Source of the DNA: JBGMEA01 sp041447245
Lineage (GTDB): Bacteria; Bacillota; Clostridia; Eubacteriales; Anaerofustaceae
DNA: 64,000 nt
Direction of reading: 5' to 3'
NCBI GenBank assembly: GCA_041447245.1
Contig: JBGMEA010000026.1
Coordinates: 186,001-250,000 of the forward strand
Numbering within the stretch: position 1 is the stretch's first letter; each line of letters starts with the position of its first letter. Shown here piece by piece: positions 44,999-53,708 of this stretch. The translations under genes and the position numbers were made by a program. A model generated the notes under the pieces. It ran no database searches, had not been told where the DNA came from, and worked only from the letters and a program-made list of their open reading frames with translations.

Positions 44999-45074
44999 GC
45001 GCTTTCTTCATATTTTTGAACAAAGATGTCGGGTTATTTCTGTCTTTTCTCTTTCAGAACGATCCGGAATGTTC

Positions 45075-45080
45075 TATAAT
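45075..45080 (+). promoter_or_regulatory. -10 box of the deacetylase gene
   Basis: A perfect TATAAT about 40 nt before the gene, with only a weak -35 (TTTCAG, 45052-45057) at 17 nt. Confidence 0.45.
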
Positions 45081-45115
45081 GAATCATCTGAAACAGAGGG
45101 AACGGTAATGAAAAG

Positions 45116-46258
45116 ATGTGGAATGAACGATATTACGAAGAGGCAAAAACAATCAGACGCGACCTTCATAGGATCCCCGAGGCAGGTCTGAAAGAAGAAA
45201 AAACAAGAGCTTATCTGATCGGCATTCTTTCTTCTTTGGGACTGAGCTATCGGGCATACGCTCAGACAGGAATTGCCTGTCTGTTGGACATGAATGCCGC
45301 GGATACCGTTGCATTCCGTGCCGACATGGACGGACTTCCCGTAACGGAAGAAACCGATGAGAATTACGCTTCCATACACAGCGGTATGATGCACGCCTGC
45401 GGACACGACGGACATATGACCATGTTGATCCTGTTCGCAAAATACGTTACGGAGCAAAACATCCGCCTTCCGCGCAACGTGCTACTCCTTTTCCAACCTG
45501 CGGAAGAAGGCCCGGGGGGAGCCTCGATGATGATCAAAGAAGGCGTCTTGGAAGATTATCATGTCAGTCATGTATTTGGCTTTCATCTGACCCCCGACTA
45601 CCCGTTCGGAACCATCGCCTCGACTCCCGGCGAATTCTTTGCATCCGGGGTAGAGTATTTTATCGATGTGGAAGGTCGCTCGGCGCACGGCGCTCAACCG
45701 CAGAAAGCAAAAGACGCGGTACTGATTGCTTCGCAGTTGACGGTCAATCTGCATACCGTTATTTCCCGAAGTCTGAATCCTCTTCAGGATGGAGTGCTCA
45801 CGGTGGGCACATTCCATGCGGGAGATCAGATCAACGTCACGGCGGGAAGAGCAAAACTGACAGGAATCGTGCGGGCATTCAACGACGAAACAAAGGAATT
45901 GATTCTGAGCCGATTGAAGCAAATAAGCAGAGGAATCGCAGATGCTTACGAATGCGAGATCAAAGTTACGATTAAATATATGTATCCGCCGCTGATCAAT
46001 GACAAAACTCTTTATGAACGAACCAAAGAAATTCTGGGGAACTCTTTTTGTCTGGCGGAGAAAGTGATGCTCGCGGAGGATTTTGCGTATTATACCGAAG
46101 AAGTACCTTCTCTTTTTATGTTCCTTGGATTTGCACAAGAGGGGGGCTCTGCGTATCCTCTGCATAATACCAAATTTAATTTTGATGAACGGGTGCTGAT
46201 CGAAGGTGCCAAGGCTTACCTTGCTCTCGCACAGTCAGAGCGCCTCACTGTCGAATAG
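45116..46258 (+). CDS. dapL: N-acetyl-diaminopimelate deacetylase (M20 family)
   Basis: 380 residues, M20D metallopeptidase fold: LHRIPEAGLKEEKT (about 18-31), FRADMDGLP, the metal site MHACGHDGHM and QPAEEGPGGA, plus the dimerisation domain with GRSAHGAQP and a late EDFAYY. This fits the Bacillus enzyme (YkuR) that removes acetate from N-acetyl-LL-diaminopimelate, and its place beside the dap operon with DapH supports it. Other M20 amidohydrolases look similar. The in-frame ATG at 45116 lies 16 nt from the nearest good Shine-Dalgarno; another ATG at 45108 is better spaced but out of frame. Confidence 0.85.
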   Translation: MWNERYYEEAKTIRRDLHRIPEAGLKEEKTRAYLIGILSSLGLSYRAYAQTGIACLLDMNAADTVAFRADMDGLPVTEETDENYASIHSGMMHACGHDGHMTMLILFAKYVTEQNIRLPRNVLLLFQPAEEGPGGASMMIKEGVLEDYHVSHVFGFHLTPDYPFGTIASTPGEFFASGVEYFIDVEGRSAHGAQPQKAKDAVLIASQLTVNLHTVISRSLNPLQDGVLTVGTFHAGDQINVTAGRAKLTGIVRAFNDETKELILSRLKQISRGIADAYECEIKVTIKYMYPPLINDKTLYERTKEILGNSFCLAEKVMLAEDFAYYTEEVPSLFMFLGFAQEGGSAYPLHNTKFNFDERVLIEGAKAYLALAQSERLTVE

Positions 46259-46276
46259 CTGAATGTCCGACAAACA

Positions 46277-46303
46277 AAAAAGTCCCTATTACAGGGACTT
46301 TTT
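46277..46303. terminator. Bidirectional terminator between dapL and TetR-type genes
   Basis: AAAAAGTCCCT (46277-46287), loop ATTAC, AGGGACTTTTT (46293-46303), an 11-bp perfect stem between two converging genes. Confidence 0.9.
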
Positions 46304-46304
46304 A

Positions 46305-46955
46305 TTATACCAAGAATTTGACAACTGAGTAATCGACTTTCTTGAAAATCTCTTCCGCTTTTCGTACGTTTTGCATCACTAATTTGATGTCAACGCCTGC
46401 GAGTCTGACGGAAATCGTAGCAAGGAAATTGATAAAATCTTTGCTCTTTTCCGGATCAAGTCTGTCATAACGGTCCATCAGCAGTTCCCTGCGAGCTCCG
46501 TATTCGGCAATAATCAGTCTTCTGAAAATCGATTCCGTGATATCGATATGGAAGGTACGGATGATGTCGATCAATTCGCTTCCGATCAAATCGTTTGCGT
46601 CCGCATCAACCAACTGATTGATAAAGATTTCTTTGTAGAGTTCTCTGTTTCGTTCGTTGCTGAGCATAATCGTATAAAAAATACGGGTAAAAATGATATG
46701 CTTCTGCAGCGGATTCTCGATCAGATTGGAGACCTGGTCATCGATGCATTTTTTGATATTCTGTATAAACTGCGTGAAAATGATTGTCAAAATATCATTT
46801 TTCTTGAAGTAATAGTTTACCAAACCGATGGGAACTTTCGCATCGTCCGCGATTTTTTCGATCGTTGCATTTTTGTAACCGTATTCGTAAAACATCTTTT
46901 TCGCGGATTGGAAAATTCTTTCCCTGGTCTCAATTCCTTTCTTATAAGTTGCCAT
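46305..46955 (-). CDS. TetR family transcriptional regulator
   Basis: 216 residues. The N-terminal helix-turn-helix reads ARIFQSAKKMF-like with NATIEKIADDAKVPIGLVNYYFKKND (about 29-54), the classical TetR DNA-binding domain; the rest is a helical ligand and dimer domain. It is monocistronic with its own promoter and next to the MoxR-VWA operon on the same strand, but the two are separated by about 150 nt, so a link is only suggested by proximity. Confidence 0.85.
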   Translation of the reverse strand: MATYKKGIETRERIFQSAKKMFYEYGYKNATIEKIADDAKVPIGLVNYYFKKNDILTIIFTQFIQNIKKCIDDQVSNLIENPLQKHIIFTRIFYTIMLSNERNRELYKEIFINQLVDADANDLIGSELIDIIRTFHIDITESIFRRLIIAEYGARRELLMDRYDRLDPEKSKDFINFLATISVRLAGVDIKLVMQNVRKAEEIFKKVDYSVVKFLV

Positions 46956-46990
46956 TGCTTCACCTACTTCTTTTAATTTTTGTATACGCC

Positions 46991-47019
46991 ATTATAACAT
47001 AAAGGTTTTTTTCAGACAA
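46991..47019 (-). promoter_or_regulatory. Promoter of the TetR-type gene
   Basis: Minus strand TTGTCT (47014-47019), a 17-nt spacer and a perfect TATAAT (46991-46996). Confidence 0.7.
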
Positions 47020-47030
47020 CAGATTTGAAT

Positions 47031-47085
47031 AAAAAAAACCAATTTTTTGAAAAATATATTGAATATGCTATTTCGATTTAATTGG
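47031..47085 (-). terminator. Possible terminator of the gpsA-MoxR-VWA operon
   Basis: Minus strand CCAATT (47080-47085) and AATTGG (47039-47044) around a large AT-rich loop, followed by eight T. The stem is short, so confidence is low. Confidence 0.35.
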
Positions 47086-47102
47086 CGGCCTGTTTTCTCT
47101 GC

Positions 47103-48890
47103 TCAGATCAGATCTATTTGCTTCTTCAGATAGAGTCCCACCACATTGGAGAAGTTCGAAATATTGCGTATGTAGGCAAAATCCTTACCGAATATTTTTT
47201 TCTCTGCAGCAAGATCCGGTTCTTCTCCCGCGAACACACCAAGTACAGAAATGCCCAACGCGCGTGCTTTTCTCACCTCGAGCGCCGTATCGGTAATTGC
47301 ATTATTTCCACTGTACGTCAGAGGGTTTTTGCTGTTTGGGCGGTTGACGTTGACGTCGTTCGGTTTTCCGTCGCTGAGGACAATCAGAATCTTATTGTCT
47401 TCTTTCCGTTCAGACAGACCCGCAACCATGGCTTTGACGGCAAGTCCGTCACGGTTATTGGAAGACGTCGTATATTCAAACAAACGCGCATTTTTTTCTC
47501 TGCCGTCATCATACTCACGAAATCGCCTCATTACGGTGTAATCCCAAAAACTGCAGAAACTCATCACACGGTGAGGGATGTTCAGATTGCTGAGTGCTTC
47601 GCTGATGATGTATCCCTGCATCGCCACTTTTGCCTGCCGGGGGCTTTGTGAGCCGCTCGCATCAATCAGAATATCCACGACAAACTCGAGGCTGTCGTTT
47701 TTTACTTCTCTGTCAAACAATTTATTTGCCGAAGCCCGACCCACGCGCCAGAGACGCGACGGAATAATCCTTCCATGATCCGCGGAGGTATAATCAATCT
47801 GATTGCGCAGCACCAAGGCTTTTTTGAGAATATCCGTCAGTATAGCAATATTCCGCTTGACCACACGATGATTGTCATAATAAGCCATCTTATTTTTTTC
47901 CAGTTGTTTTTCTGCATATTTGTACTGATAATTAATAATTTTTGTACTGTGCAGAATCCCGTCCGTAAAGAACAGAGTGCAGTCGGCATGAATTCCCCTG
48001 CAAAGAGCATGATTGATTTTCTCGCATTCCTTCGCCGGCATATAACAGGTACCATAATTCAGTTCTACATAGGTGTACATTTTTCGCAGCGCTTCTTCAT
48101 CCAGATAAATGACAGATTTCTGCGCCTCGGTTTTCTTCTTTTCTTCCGGTTCCTCTTCCGTAGAGATACTGGTTACCGATGTGGAAATATTGCTCAGATA
48201 CTGTTCGAATGCATCTTCATACAATTCATCCTTAAGAAAATCTGCCCAATCGCTGTCGTAAAGCTCTTCCAGTGTAACAGAAAGAATATTGTCCAAACCG
48301 CCGTGTTGCGCTTCAAATTTTTTGTCGATATAACTGTTGTAGAGTTCGTCAATCGTGCGAATAATTTGGTCTGTGTCCGCTTGATCGCTCAATGCATTGA
48401 TTTTTTCTACAATCTGACGTACCAACAGCTCTCCGTGCAATGTATCACCGTACAGATATTCTTTGATTAAAGCCAGTTTTACCCTTCCGAACAAATAAGA
48501 GCTCAATGTTTCGAAATCATTTTCCGACACGTCTTCAAATGCTTTTCTGCGTATATTTTCCACACCGACCCGTTCTGCAATAATTCTTTTATACACTGCT
48601 GCATCTACGCATAACTGAGCGATGATCATCATCATTTTCTCATCGGCGGACATAAAGATTTTTTTCGCGATGTAAAGCGCCAGTGCTTCCCTGTCGAAAA
48701 ACTTATCAAATGCGCCCTGTTTGATTGCATCATACAGGGCGATGTATTTTGATTTCCGAAATGCTTCGATATCCAGTTTTGTATTCAATTCATAGTTGCC
48801 GCTGACCGTCCACATCAGGTTTTTGATCCGATTTTCTAATTCTACCTGATATTCGTCCTGCAGATAAGGATTTTCGGCATGACTGTTCAT
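47103..48890 (-). CDS. VWA-domain protein paired with a MoxR ATPase (NorD/CobT-like)
   Basis: 595 residues. A long, mostly helical N-terminal region (about 1-355) with an acidic EEEPEEKKK stretch near 245 precedes a C-terminal von Willebrand A domain with the metal-binding DASGSQS (MIDAS, about 399-405), a threonine further on, and ILIVLSDGKPND (about 500). This layout matches VWA partners of MoxR-type ATPases, which help insert metals or mature protein complexes. The start at 48890 (GGAG 6 nt upstream) is preferred to the GTG/ATG at 48905. No nor, cbb, cob or cox genes are nearby, so the client is unknown. Confidence 0.82.
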   Translation of the reverse strand: MNSHAENPYLQDEYQVELENRIKNLMWTVSGNYELNTKLDIEAFRKSKYIALYDAIKQGAFDKFFDREALALYIAKKIFMSADEKMMMIIAQLCVDAAVYKRIIAERVGVENIRRKAFEDVSENDFETLSSYLFGRVKLALIKEYLYGDTLHGELLVRQIVEKINALSDQADTDQIIRTIDELYNSYIDKKFEAQHGGLDNILSVTLEELYDSDWADFLKDELYEDAFEQYLSNISTSVTSISTEEEPEEKKKTEAQKSVIYLDEEALRKMYTYVELNYGTCYMPAKECEKINHALCRGIHADCTLFFTDGILHSTKIINYQYKYAEKQLEKNKMAYYDNHRVVKRNIAILTDILKKALVLRNQIDYTSADHGRIIPSRLWRVGRASANKLFDREVKNDSLEFVVDILIDASGSQSPRQAKVAMQGYIISEALSNLNIPHRVMSFCSFWDYTVMRRFREYDDGREKNARLFEYTTSSNNRDGLAVKAMVAGLSERKEDNKILIVLSDGKPNDVNVNRPNSKNPLTYSGNNAITDTALEVRKARALGISVLGVFAGEEPDLAAEKKIFGKDFAYIRNISNFSNVVGLYLKKQIDLI

Positions 48891-48905
48891 GATTTTCTCC
48901 ATCAC

Positions 48906-49817
48906 TCAGAATAAATCGGAGGAAGTCCAATTTGAAGGGATGCGCGTGAGCACGACATCATCAATGATTTCGCGTTCAAAAAAATCAAATGTTTTGTTCG
49001 TAATTCCCATCCGTATCGCATCCGACGGATTCAACCCCGCTTTGATTGTTTTCAATGCAGAGAGCAGTCCTCTCAGATCGGTCGGTTTCGTGGAAATTTC
49101 TCCGTTCAGTGCCTTGAGCTGCAAATCCAAAAACAGACCGGACAATTGTTCCAGCCCGCTTTGTTTGGCATCCGGAAATGCCGTGTGCATGATCTTCATT
49201 AACGTTTCTTCATTCACCGCAGGCATATCGATTACGAGAAAACGAGAGACCAATGCTTCGTTGAGTTCTTTTGTTCCTGCATATCCGTAATTCATCGTCC
49301 CCACAAATCGCGTGGCATCATGCAGCACAATTTTATCATAGCCCGGAATATCGATAATCCTTCTGTAATCCAGTGTCGAATGCAGAACGGAGACCGCATC
49401 GTTTTTTGCCATATTGATTTCGTCGAAAATTCCGAATCCTCCATTCACGGCGCACTGATAAACCGGACCTTTTCGTAATTTGACTGTGTTGTCTTCAAAG
49501 GTATCCGTTCCGATCAGTGATGAACTGTCCGTATTTACGTTAAAAGAAACATTATAGGAAGGGCGATTGAACAGGTAAGAAAGATTATCACACAATACGT
49601 TTTTCCCTGTCGCCTTCGGTCCGCTCAGAAGAATATTCTCCCCTTGAAGCAAGGCAGCAATTGCCATTTCCAATATATCTTTTCCATAGAACTCAAACTG
49701 AGGGATTGCAACTCTTGCAGTCAGTTCTCCTTCGAGCGGATACTTTTTCCTGAATTTTTTCACGTCATCAACCAGTTTTTCATTTACACCCTGTTTGAGC
49801 AAATAATCAAATTTCAT
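48906..49817 (-). CDS. MoxR-type AAA+ ATPase
   Basis: 303 residues, AAA+ domain of the MoxR/NorQ class. Walker A is GPKATGKN (66-73), unusual in having Asn instead of Ser/Thr after GK. Walker B is GIFDEIN (D132-E133), followed by a sensor region FVGTMNYGYAGTKELNEALVSRF. It directly precedes the VWA protein gene, with its TGA touching the GTG there, as expected for a chaperone pair acting together on a client complex. Confidence 0.87.
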   Translation of the reverse strand: MKFDYLLKQGVNEKLVDDVKKFRKKYPLEGELTARVAIPQFEFYGKDILEMAIAALLQGENILLSGPKATGKNVLCDNLSYLFNRPSYNVSFNVNTDSSSLIGTDTFEDNTVKLRKGPVYQCAVNGGFGIFDEINMAKNDAVSVLHSTLDYRRIIDIPGYDKIVLHDATRFVGTMNYGYAGTKELNEALVSRFLVIDMPAVNEETLMKIMHTAFPDAKQSGLEQLSGLFLDLQLKALNGEISTKPTDLRGLLSALKTIKAGLNPSDAIRMGITNKTFDFFEREIIDDVVLTRIPSNWTSSDLF

Positions 49818-49825
49818 GCGTACAC

Positions 49826-50212
49826 CTATCTTACTTTTATTTCTATGCCATTGTGAATCAATGCGGTTGCGAACAATCCGATCATTGCAGCGATAATATC
49901 AAAAATATCGAATTCCGTCCCGATCCATTGCTGCAACGCATATTCGCCGATAATCGATCCGATCATCAGCAGAAAAATTATGTAGTACAGCAATCGAGTT
50001 TCCTTCTTCGGAATTCGGATCCATCGAATCAATCCCAAGATCAAAAACGGGATCAAAATGCACAGGATAAAATCCGGGAAAATATCGAGAACCTGCTTTA
50101 CGATAAGCGAATTCCCGAAACTTGTATGCCGCAGAAGAATACCGACACGCCAAAGTATCAGAGATATGACGGATATCGCAAAATAATACTTTGTTTTTTT
50201 ATCTATTTTCAT
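49826..50212 (-). CDS. Small four-helix membrane protein (VanZ-like C-terminus)
   Basis: 128 residues with four hydrophobic segments (about 10-28, 46-64, 73-92 and 105-122). The end, FDIFDIIAAMIGLFATALI, resembles the D-x-x-D region of VanZ/DUF2809-like proteins, but the family assignment is not certain. It lies between gpsA (1-nt gap) and the MoxR ATPase gene (8-nt gap), so it is part of that operon. Function unknown. Confidence 0.6.
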   Translation of the reverse strand: MKIDKKTKYYFAISVISLILWRVGILLRHTSFGNSLIVKQVLDIFPDFILCILIPFLILGLIRWIRIPKKETRLLYYIIFLLMIGSIIGEYALQQWIGTEFDIFDIIAAMIGLFATALIHNGIEIKVR

Positions 50213-50213
50213 T

Positions 50214-51176
50214 TCAAGAGAACTCTTCCTTTATGCTTCTCAGAAATAAATCCGCAATTGCCTGCTTCGGATCTTTTCCGTATTGAATCGTTTCATGAAC
50301 CGCAGTGCAAATCGGTAACTCGGTATGATAACGTTCTTTCAAAACCATAAGCGCCTCTGCTGTTTCGATCCCTTCCGCAAGGTACGGAAACGGTTCCTTC
50401 GTCACAAGCGTCTCCCCAAATTTACGGTTATGGCTGTGAGGTGAAAACACCGTTGCTTCATAATCTCCCAAGTGAGTCAGACCGTAAGCAGAAAGCTCAT
50501 TTCCGCCCATTGCCTTGATCAATCTCGCAATTTCTCTGGTTCCGCGCGCCATCAATGCACCTTTCAGAGAGGTCAAATGAAGTGCATCCAAAACCCCGGC
50601 AGCGATACCGATTACATTTTTTGCAGCAGCGCCGACTTCGCTGCCGATCAGATCACAACCGTAATAAAAGCGGATTAACTCCGAAGAAAAGGAATCTACC
50701 AGCATTTTCTTGACTTTTTCATTGTCGGAATCAATCACCATACAATTCGGAATCCCCGCCAAAAAATCCTGCACATGCCCGGGACCGACCCAAACTGCGC
50801 TATTAACCCGGGAACCGAGCACTTCGCCCACTACTTGAGTGAGGCGCAAGCCTGTTTTGTTTTCAAGTCCTTTCATACACAGCACAATTGTTTTGCCGTC
50901 GATTTCGCAATCCGACAGTTGAACGGAAAACGCGCGAAGATTCTGCGAATTGATCGAGATGATCATTACATCGCAGTACTTTGCCGCAAATGAAAGATCG
51001 GCTGAGAGTGTAATCTGTTCACCAATCTCCAAATATTCATTCTTCCTCTGATCAATCAAAGCCTGCATATGTTCGGACTGAGGCCTTCCCCAAAGAACAA
51101 CCTCATGCCCTACCCGATTCAGGTACCATGCAATAAACGTTCCCCATCTTCCGCACCCCATAACACTGATTTTCAT
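50214..51176 (-). CDS. gpsA: Glycerol-3-phosphate dehydrogenase [NAD(P)+]
   Basis: 320 residues. Makes sn-glycerol-3-phosphate for phospholipids. The NAD loop is VMGCGRWGTFIA (about 5-16); the catalytic lysine lies in the GAAAKNVIGIAAG segment (about 182-194), and the SHNRKFG loop follows. GGAG lies 6 nt before the ATG at 51174-51176; the longer frame from 51209 lacks it. First gene of a tight operon with a small membrane protein, a MoxR ATPase and a VWA protein. Confidence 0.94.
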   Translation of the reverse strand: MKISVMGCGRWGTFIAWYLNRVGHEVVLWGRPQSEHMQALIDQRKNEYLEIGEQITLSADLSFAAKYCDVMIISINSQNLRAFSVQLSDCEIDGKTIVLCMKGLENKTGLRLTQVVGEVLGSRVNSAVWVGPGHVQDFLAGIPNCMVIDSDNEKVKKMLVDSFSSELIRFYYGCDLIGSEVGAAAKNVIGIAAGVLDALHLTSLKGALMARGTREIARLIKAMGGNELSAYGLTHLGDYEATVFSPHSHNRKFGETLVTKEPFPYLAEGIETAEALMVLKERYHTELPICTAVHETIQYGKDPKQAIADLFLRSIKEEFS

Positions 51177-51243
51177 AATTTGCTCCGTTTTCGATGATGG
51201 TTCTATCATAGCATATCAATAGGACTTTGCCCATACAAAAACA

Positions 51244-51267
51244 AAAAAGCAGAAAATTCTGCTTTTT
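51244..51267. terminator. Terminator after ylbF-type gene
   Basis: AAAAAGCAGA / TCTGCTTTTT with a short AT loop; on the minus strand followed by TTGTTTTTG. It closes the alaS-to-ylbF region ahead of gpsA. Confidence 0.7.
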
Positions 51268-51302
51268 GTCTTGGTTTTTGTGAATCAATCAACTGCCCTC
51301 GC

Positions 51303-51665
51303 TCAATCCTGATCCGGCAATATTTTCATAAAATCGTATTCCAATGTGGCCGCTTTGGACAGTGCCTTGGATACGTCTTCCATAATACGCGAAAATTGCA
51401 TCTGAGCCTGTATGAATTCATTGACACATGCAATTGCGGAAACGGAAGTATACAGCGTATTGAATCGTTCAATCAGCTCACTTCCCGGCTGTTGTCCAAG
51501 CATTTGCATCGTACTGATCTGCACCTGTACGGTAATAAAGTCTTTTGCCATCTGAGCATAAGTCGGATTGGCATCCACTGCGGCAGCCGCTTGTTTGTAG
51601 CGCAGGAACTCTTCCGAAGTTTCAATGGATTTCACAAGATTGTTCAGATTGTCGTAAATATTCAT
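51303..51665 (-). CDS. YlbF/YmcA family regulator
   Basis: 120 residues, all helical, matching the YlbF family (DNLNNLVKSIETSEEFLRYK at the start, NPTYAQMAKDF in the middle). In Bacillus, YlbF, YmcA and YaaT form the Y-complex that adjusts RNase Y activity, competence and sporulation. Here it sits 20 nt after the RNase J gene, which fits an RNA-turnover role. Confidence 0.82.
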   Translation of the reverse strand: MNIYDNLNNLVKSIETSEEFLRYKQAAAAVDANPTYAQMAKDFITVQVQISTMQMLGQQPGSELIERFNTLYTSVSAIACVNEFIQAQMQFSRIMEDVSKALSKAATLEYDFMKILPDQD

Positions 51666-51684
51666 TCGGGACCTCTTTCCGCGT

Positions 51685-53478
51685 TTATTTTTTAAGATAC
51701 ATCAAAATCGGAAGAATCATCGGACGGCGTTTCGTTCGTTCGTAAAGAAACTTTTCCAGTTCATTCTTGATTTCGTTTTTGATGCTGTTGTAATCATAAA
51801 TACCCTGAGCGTGAGATTCGATGACTCTTGCACAGATTGCCTTTGCATCGTTGAGCAATGCTTCGCTTTCACGCATATATACAAACCCGCGAGATACAAT
51901 ATCGGGACCGCTGATTGTCCCGTCCGAACCCAGCGTCGCAACGACAATGAATAATCCGTCTTCGCTCAGTTTTTTTCGATCTTTCAGTACAATATTACCG
52001 ACATCCCCGATACCGAGTCCGTCAATCAGTGTAACACCGGAATCGACGGAACCGGTCACTTTTGCATTGTCGCCTTTAATTTCCAGTACATTTCCGTTTT
52101 CCATGACGAATACATGGGTAGGATCAAGCCCCATCATTTTCGCTAACTGCGCATGTTTGTAAAGCATTTTATATTCGCCGTGACAAGGCATGAAATTTTT
52201 CGGTTTAATCAACGCCTGAATAATTTTCAGTTCCTCCTGACAGGCATGTCCGGAGACGTGCACATCACTGGCGCCCTGATAAACGACATCCGCACCCATT
52301 TTCATTAATGAACTGATTACATTGGCAACCGTTTTCTCATTGCCTGGAATCGGAGTCGCAGAAATAATCACATAGTCATCGCTCGTGATTTTCAGCTGAC
52401 GGTGTTCCCCGCTTGCCATACGCGAAAGCGCGCTCATCGGCTCGCCCTGAGATCCGGTCGTCAACAGCACGATCTGATCCGGAGAATAATTCACGATGTC
52501 TTTCAGCTCGATTAAAATATTGTCTTTGAATTTTAGATATTTCAGGTCTTTGGCGACGCCGATAACATTAATCATACTGCGCCCGCTGATGGCTACTTTG
52601 CGTTTATAATATTTCGCCGCATCAAACACCTGCTGAATACGATGAATGTTGGTCGCGAATGTCGCAACGACAATCCGTTTTTTTACTCCCGCAAACAAAT
52701 TATAAAAAGCTTCCCCTACCGTCGATTCGGAAGGAGTATATCCCTTTTTTTCGGCATTGGTGCTGTCAGAAATCAGAAGGTCGATCCCTTCTTTTCCGAG
52801 CTGAGCCATGCGATGCAGGTCAATCTGTTGGTTGTCCACAGGAGTCAGATCGATTTTAAAGTCACCCGTGTGGAATATTTTTCCGCCTTTGCATCGGATA
52901 TACAGTGCGGCGCTGTCCGCAATCGAGTGATTCGTTACGACAAACTCTACACTGAAACCCTTTACCGTAATGACGGATTTGTAATTCACGACATTGATAT
53001 TGGACTGTTTTTCCAATCCGTGTTCCGCAATTTTATTTTCAAGCAACCCGACCGTAAGCCTTGTTCCATAAATCGGAATACGCCCGAAGCGTTTCACGAA
53101 ATAAGGAATTGCACCGATGTGGTCTTCGTGTCCGTGAGTCAGGAACAGCCCGCGGATTTTGTCCGCCTTATCTTCAAGATAGCTGAAATCCGGAATCACA
53201 AAATCAATACCGAACATATCCCCGTCAGGGAATTTAATTCCGCAATCAATAATAATGATATCGTCTTCGCACTCAATAACGGTAAAATTCTTTCCGATTT
53301 CCCCGAGTCCGCCAAGGGGGATGACACGAAATCCAATTTGTTCCTGCGAACGTCTTTTGTTCTGGTTTTGGTCCGGGAGATTTTTTCTTCTTTGAGGATT
53401 GGGTTTTGCGGATTTTTGCACCAATGGTTTCGCGGTGTTTTCCGCAAGTTTTGTCTGTGGAATTTCTTTAGCTTTCAA
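51685..53478 (-). CDS. rnj: Ribonuclease J
   Basis: 597 residues. Metallo-beta-lactamase/beta-CASP RNase with endo- and 5'-3' exonuclease activity in mRNA decay and rRNA maturation. The zinc site is HGHEDH (115-120), followed by the GTRLTVGLLE segment, HTGDFKID and the beta-CASP GSQGEPMSAL loop. An N-terminal basic, low-complexity extension of about 48 residues precedes the usual start (FRVIPLGGLGEIGKN). The start overlaps the DUF1292 gene by 11 nt. Confidence 0.95.
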   Translation of the reverse strand: MKAKEIPQTKLAENTAKPLVQKSAKPNPQRRKNLPDQNQNKRRSQEQIGFRVIPLGGLGEIGKNFTVIECEDDIIIIDCGIKFPDGDMFGIDFVIPDFSYLEDKADKIRGLFLTHGHEDHIGAIPYFVKRFGRIPIYGTRLTVGLLENKIAEHGLEKQSNINVVNYKSVITVKGFSVEFVVTNHSIADSAALYIRCKGGKIFHTGDFKIDLTPVDNQQIDLHRMAQLGKEGIDLLISDSTNAEKKGYTPSESTVGEAFYNLFAGVKKRIVVATFATNIHRIQQVFDAAKYYKRKVAISGRSMINVIGVAKDLKYLKFKDNILIELKDIVNYSPDQIVLLTTGSQGEPMSALSRMASGEHRQLKITSDDYVIISATPIPGNEKTVANVISSLMKMGADVVYQGASDVHVSGHACQEELKIIQALIKPKNFMPCHGEYKMLYKHAQLAKMMGLDPTHVFVMENGNVLEIKGDNAKVTGSVDSGVTLIDGLGIGDVGNIVLKDRKKLSEDGLFIVVATLGSDGTISGPDIVSRGFVYMRESEALLNDAKAICARVIESHAQGIYDYNSIKNEIKNELEKFLYERTKRRPMILPILMYLKK

Positions 53479-53695
53479 AGTAATACTCGCTCACTCTTTC
53501 AAATTCATCTTCGTCTTCCACTTCCTTCAAAACCATTTCCCCATCTTCTTCTTCCAAGCGGAACAGCAGCGCATCTTCGCTGTCATCATTTTCGCATAAA
53601 ACCAAATACGTTTTTTCCTCAAATTCAAATTGATCGTCGATCATAAACTCGACTTCCTGTCCGTCTTCATTGATCAATAATATCTTATCTTCCAT
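53468..53695 (-). CDS. DUF1292 family protein
   Basis: 75 residues, very acidic (many E and D), matching the DUF1292/YrzB family with the DDQFEFEEKTYLVL core and the C-terminal EFERVSEYYFES. No molecular function is established. It keeps the gene order ireB-ruvX-DUF1292 common in Firmicutes and overlaps the RNase J gene. Confidence 0.85.
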   Translation of the reverse strand: MEDKILLINEDGQEVEFMIDDQFEFEEKTYLVLCENDDSEDALLFRLEEEDGEMVLKEVEDEDEFERVSEYYFES

Positions 53696-53708
53696 TAAAT
53701 AATTCTCC

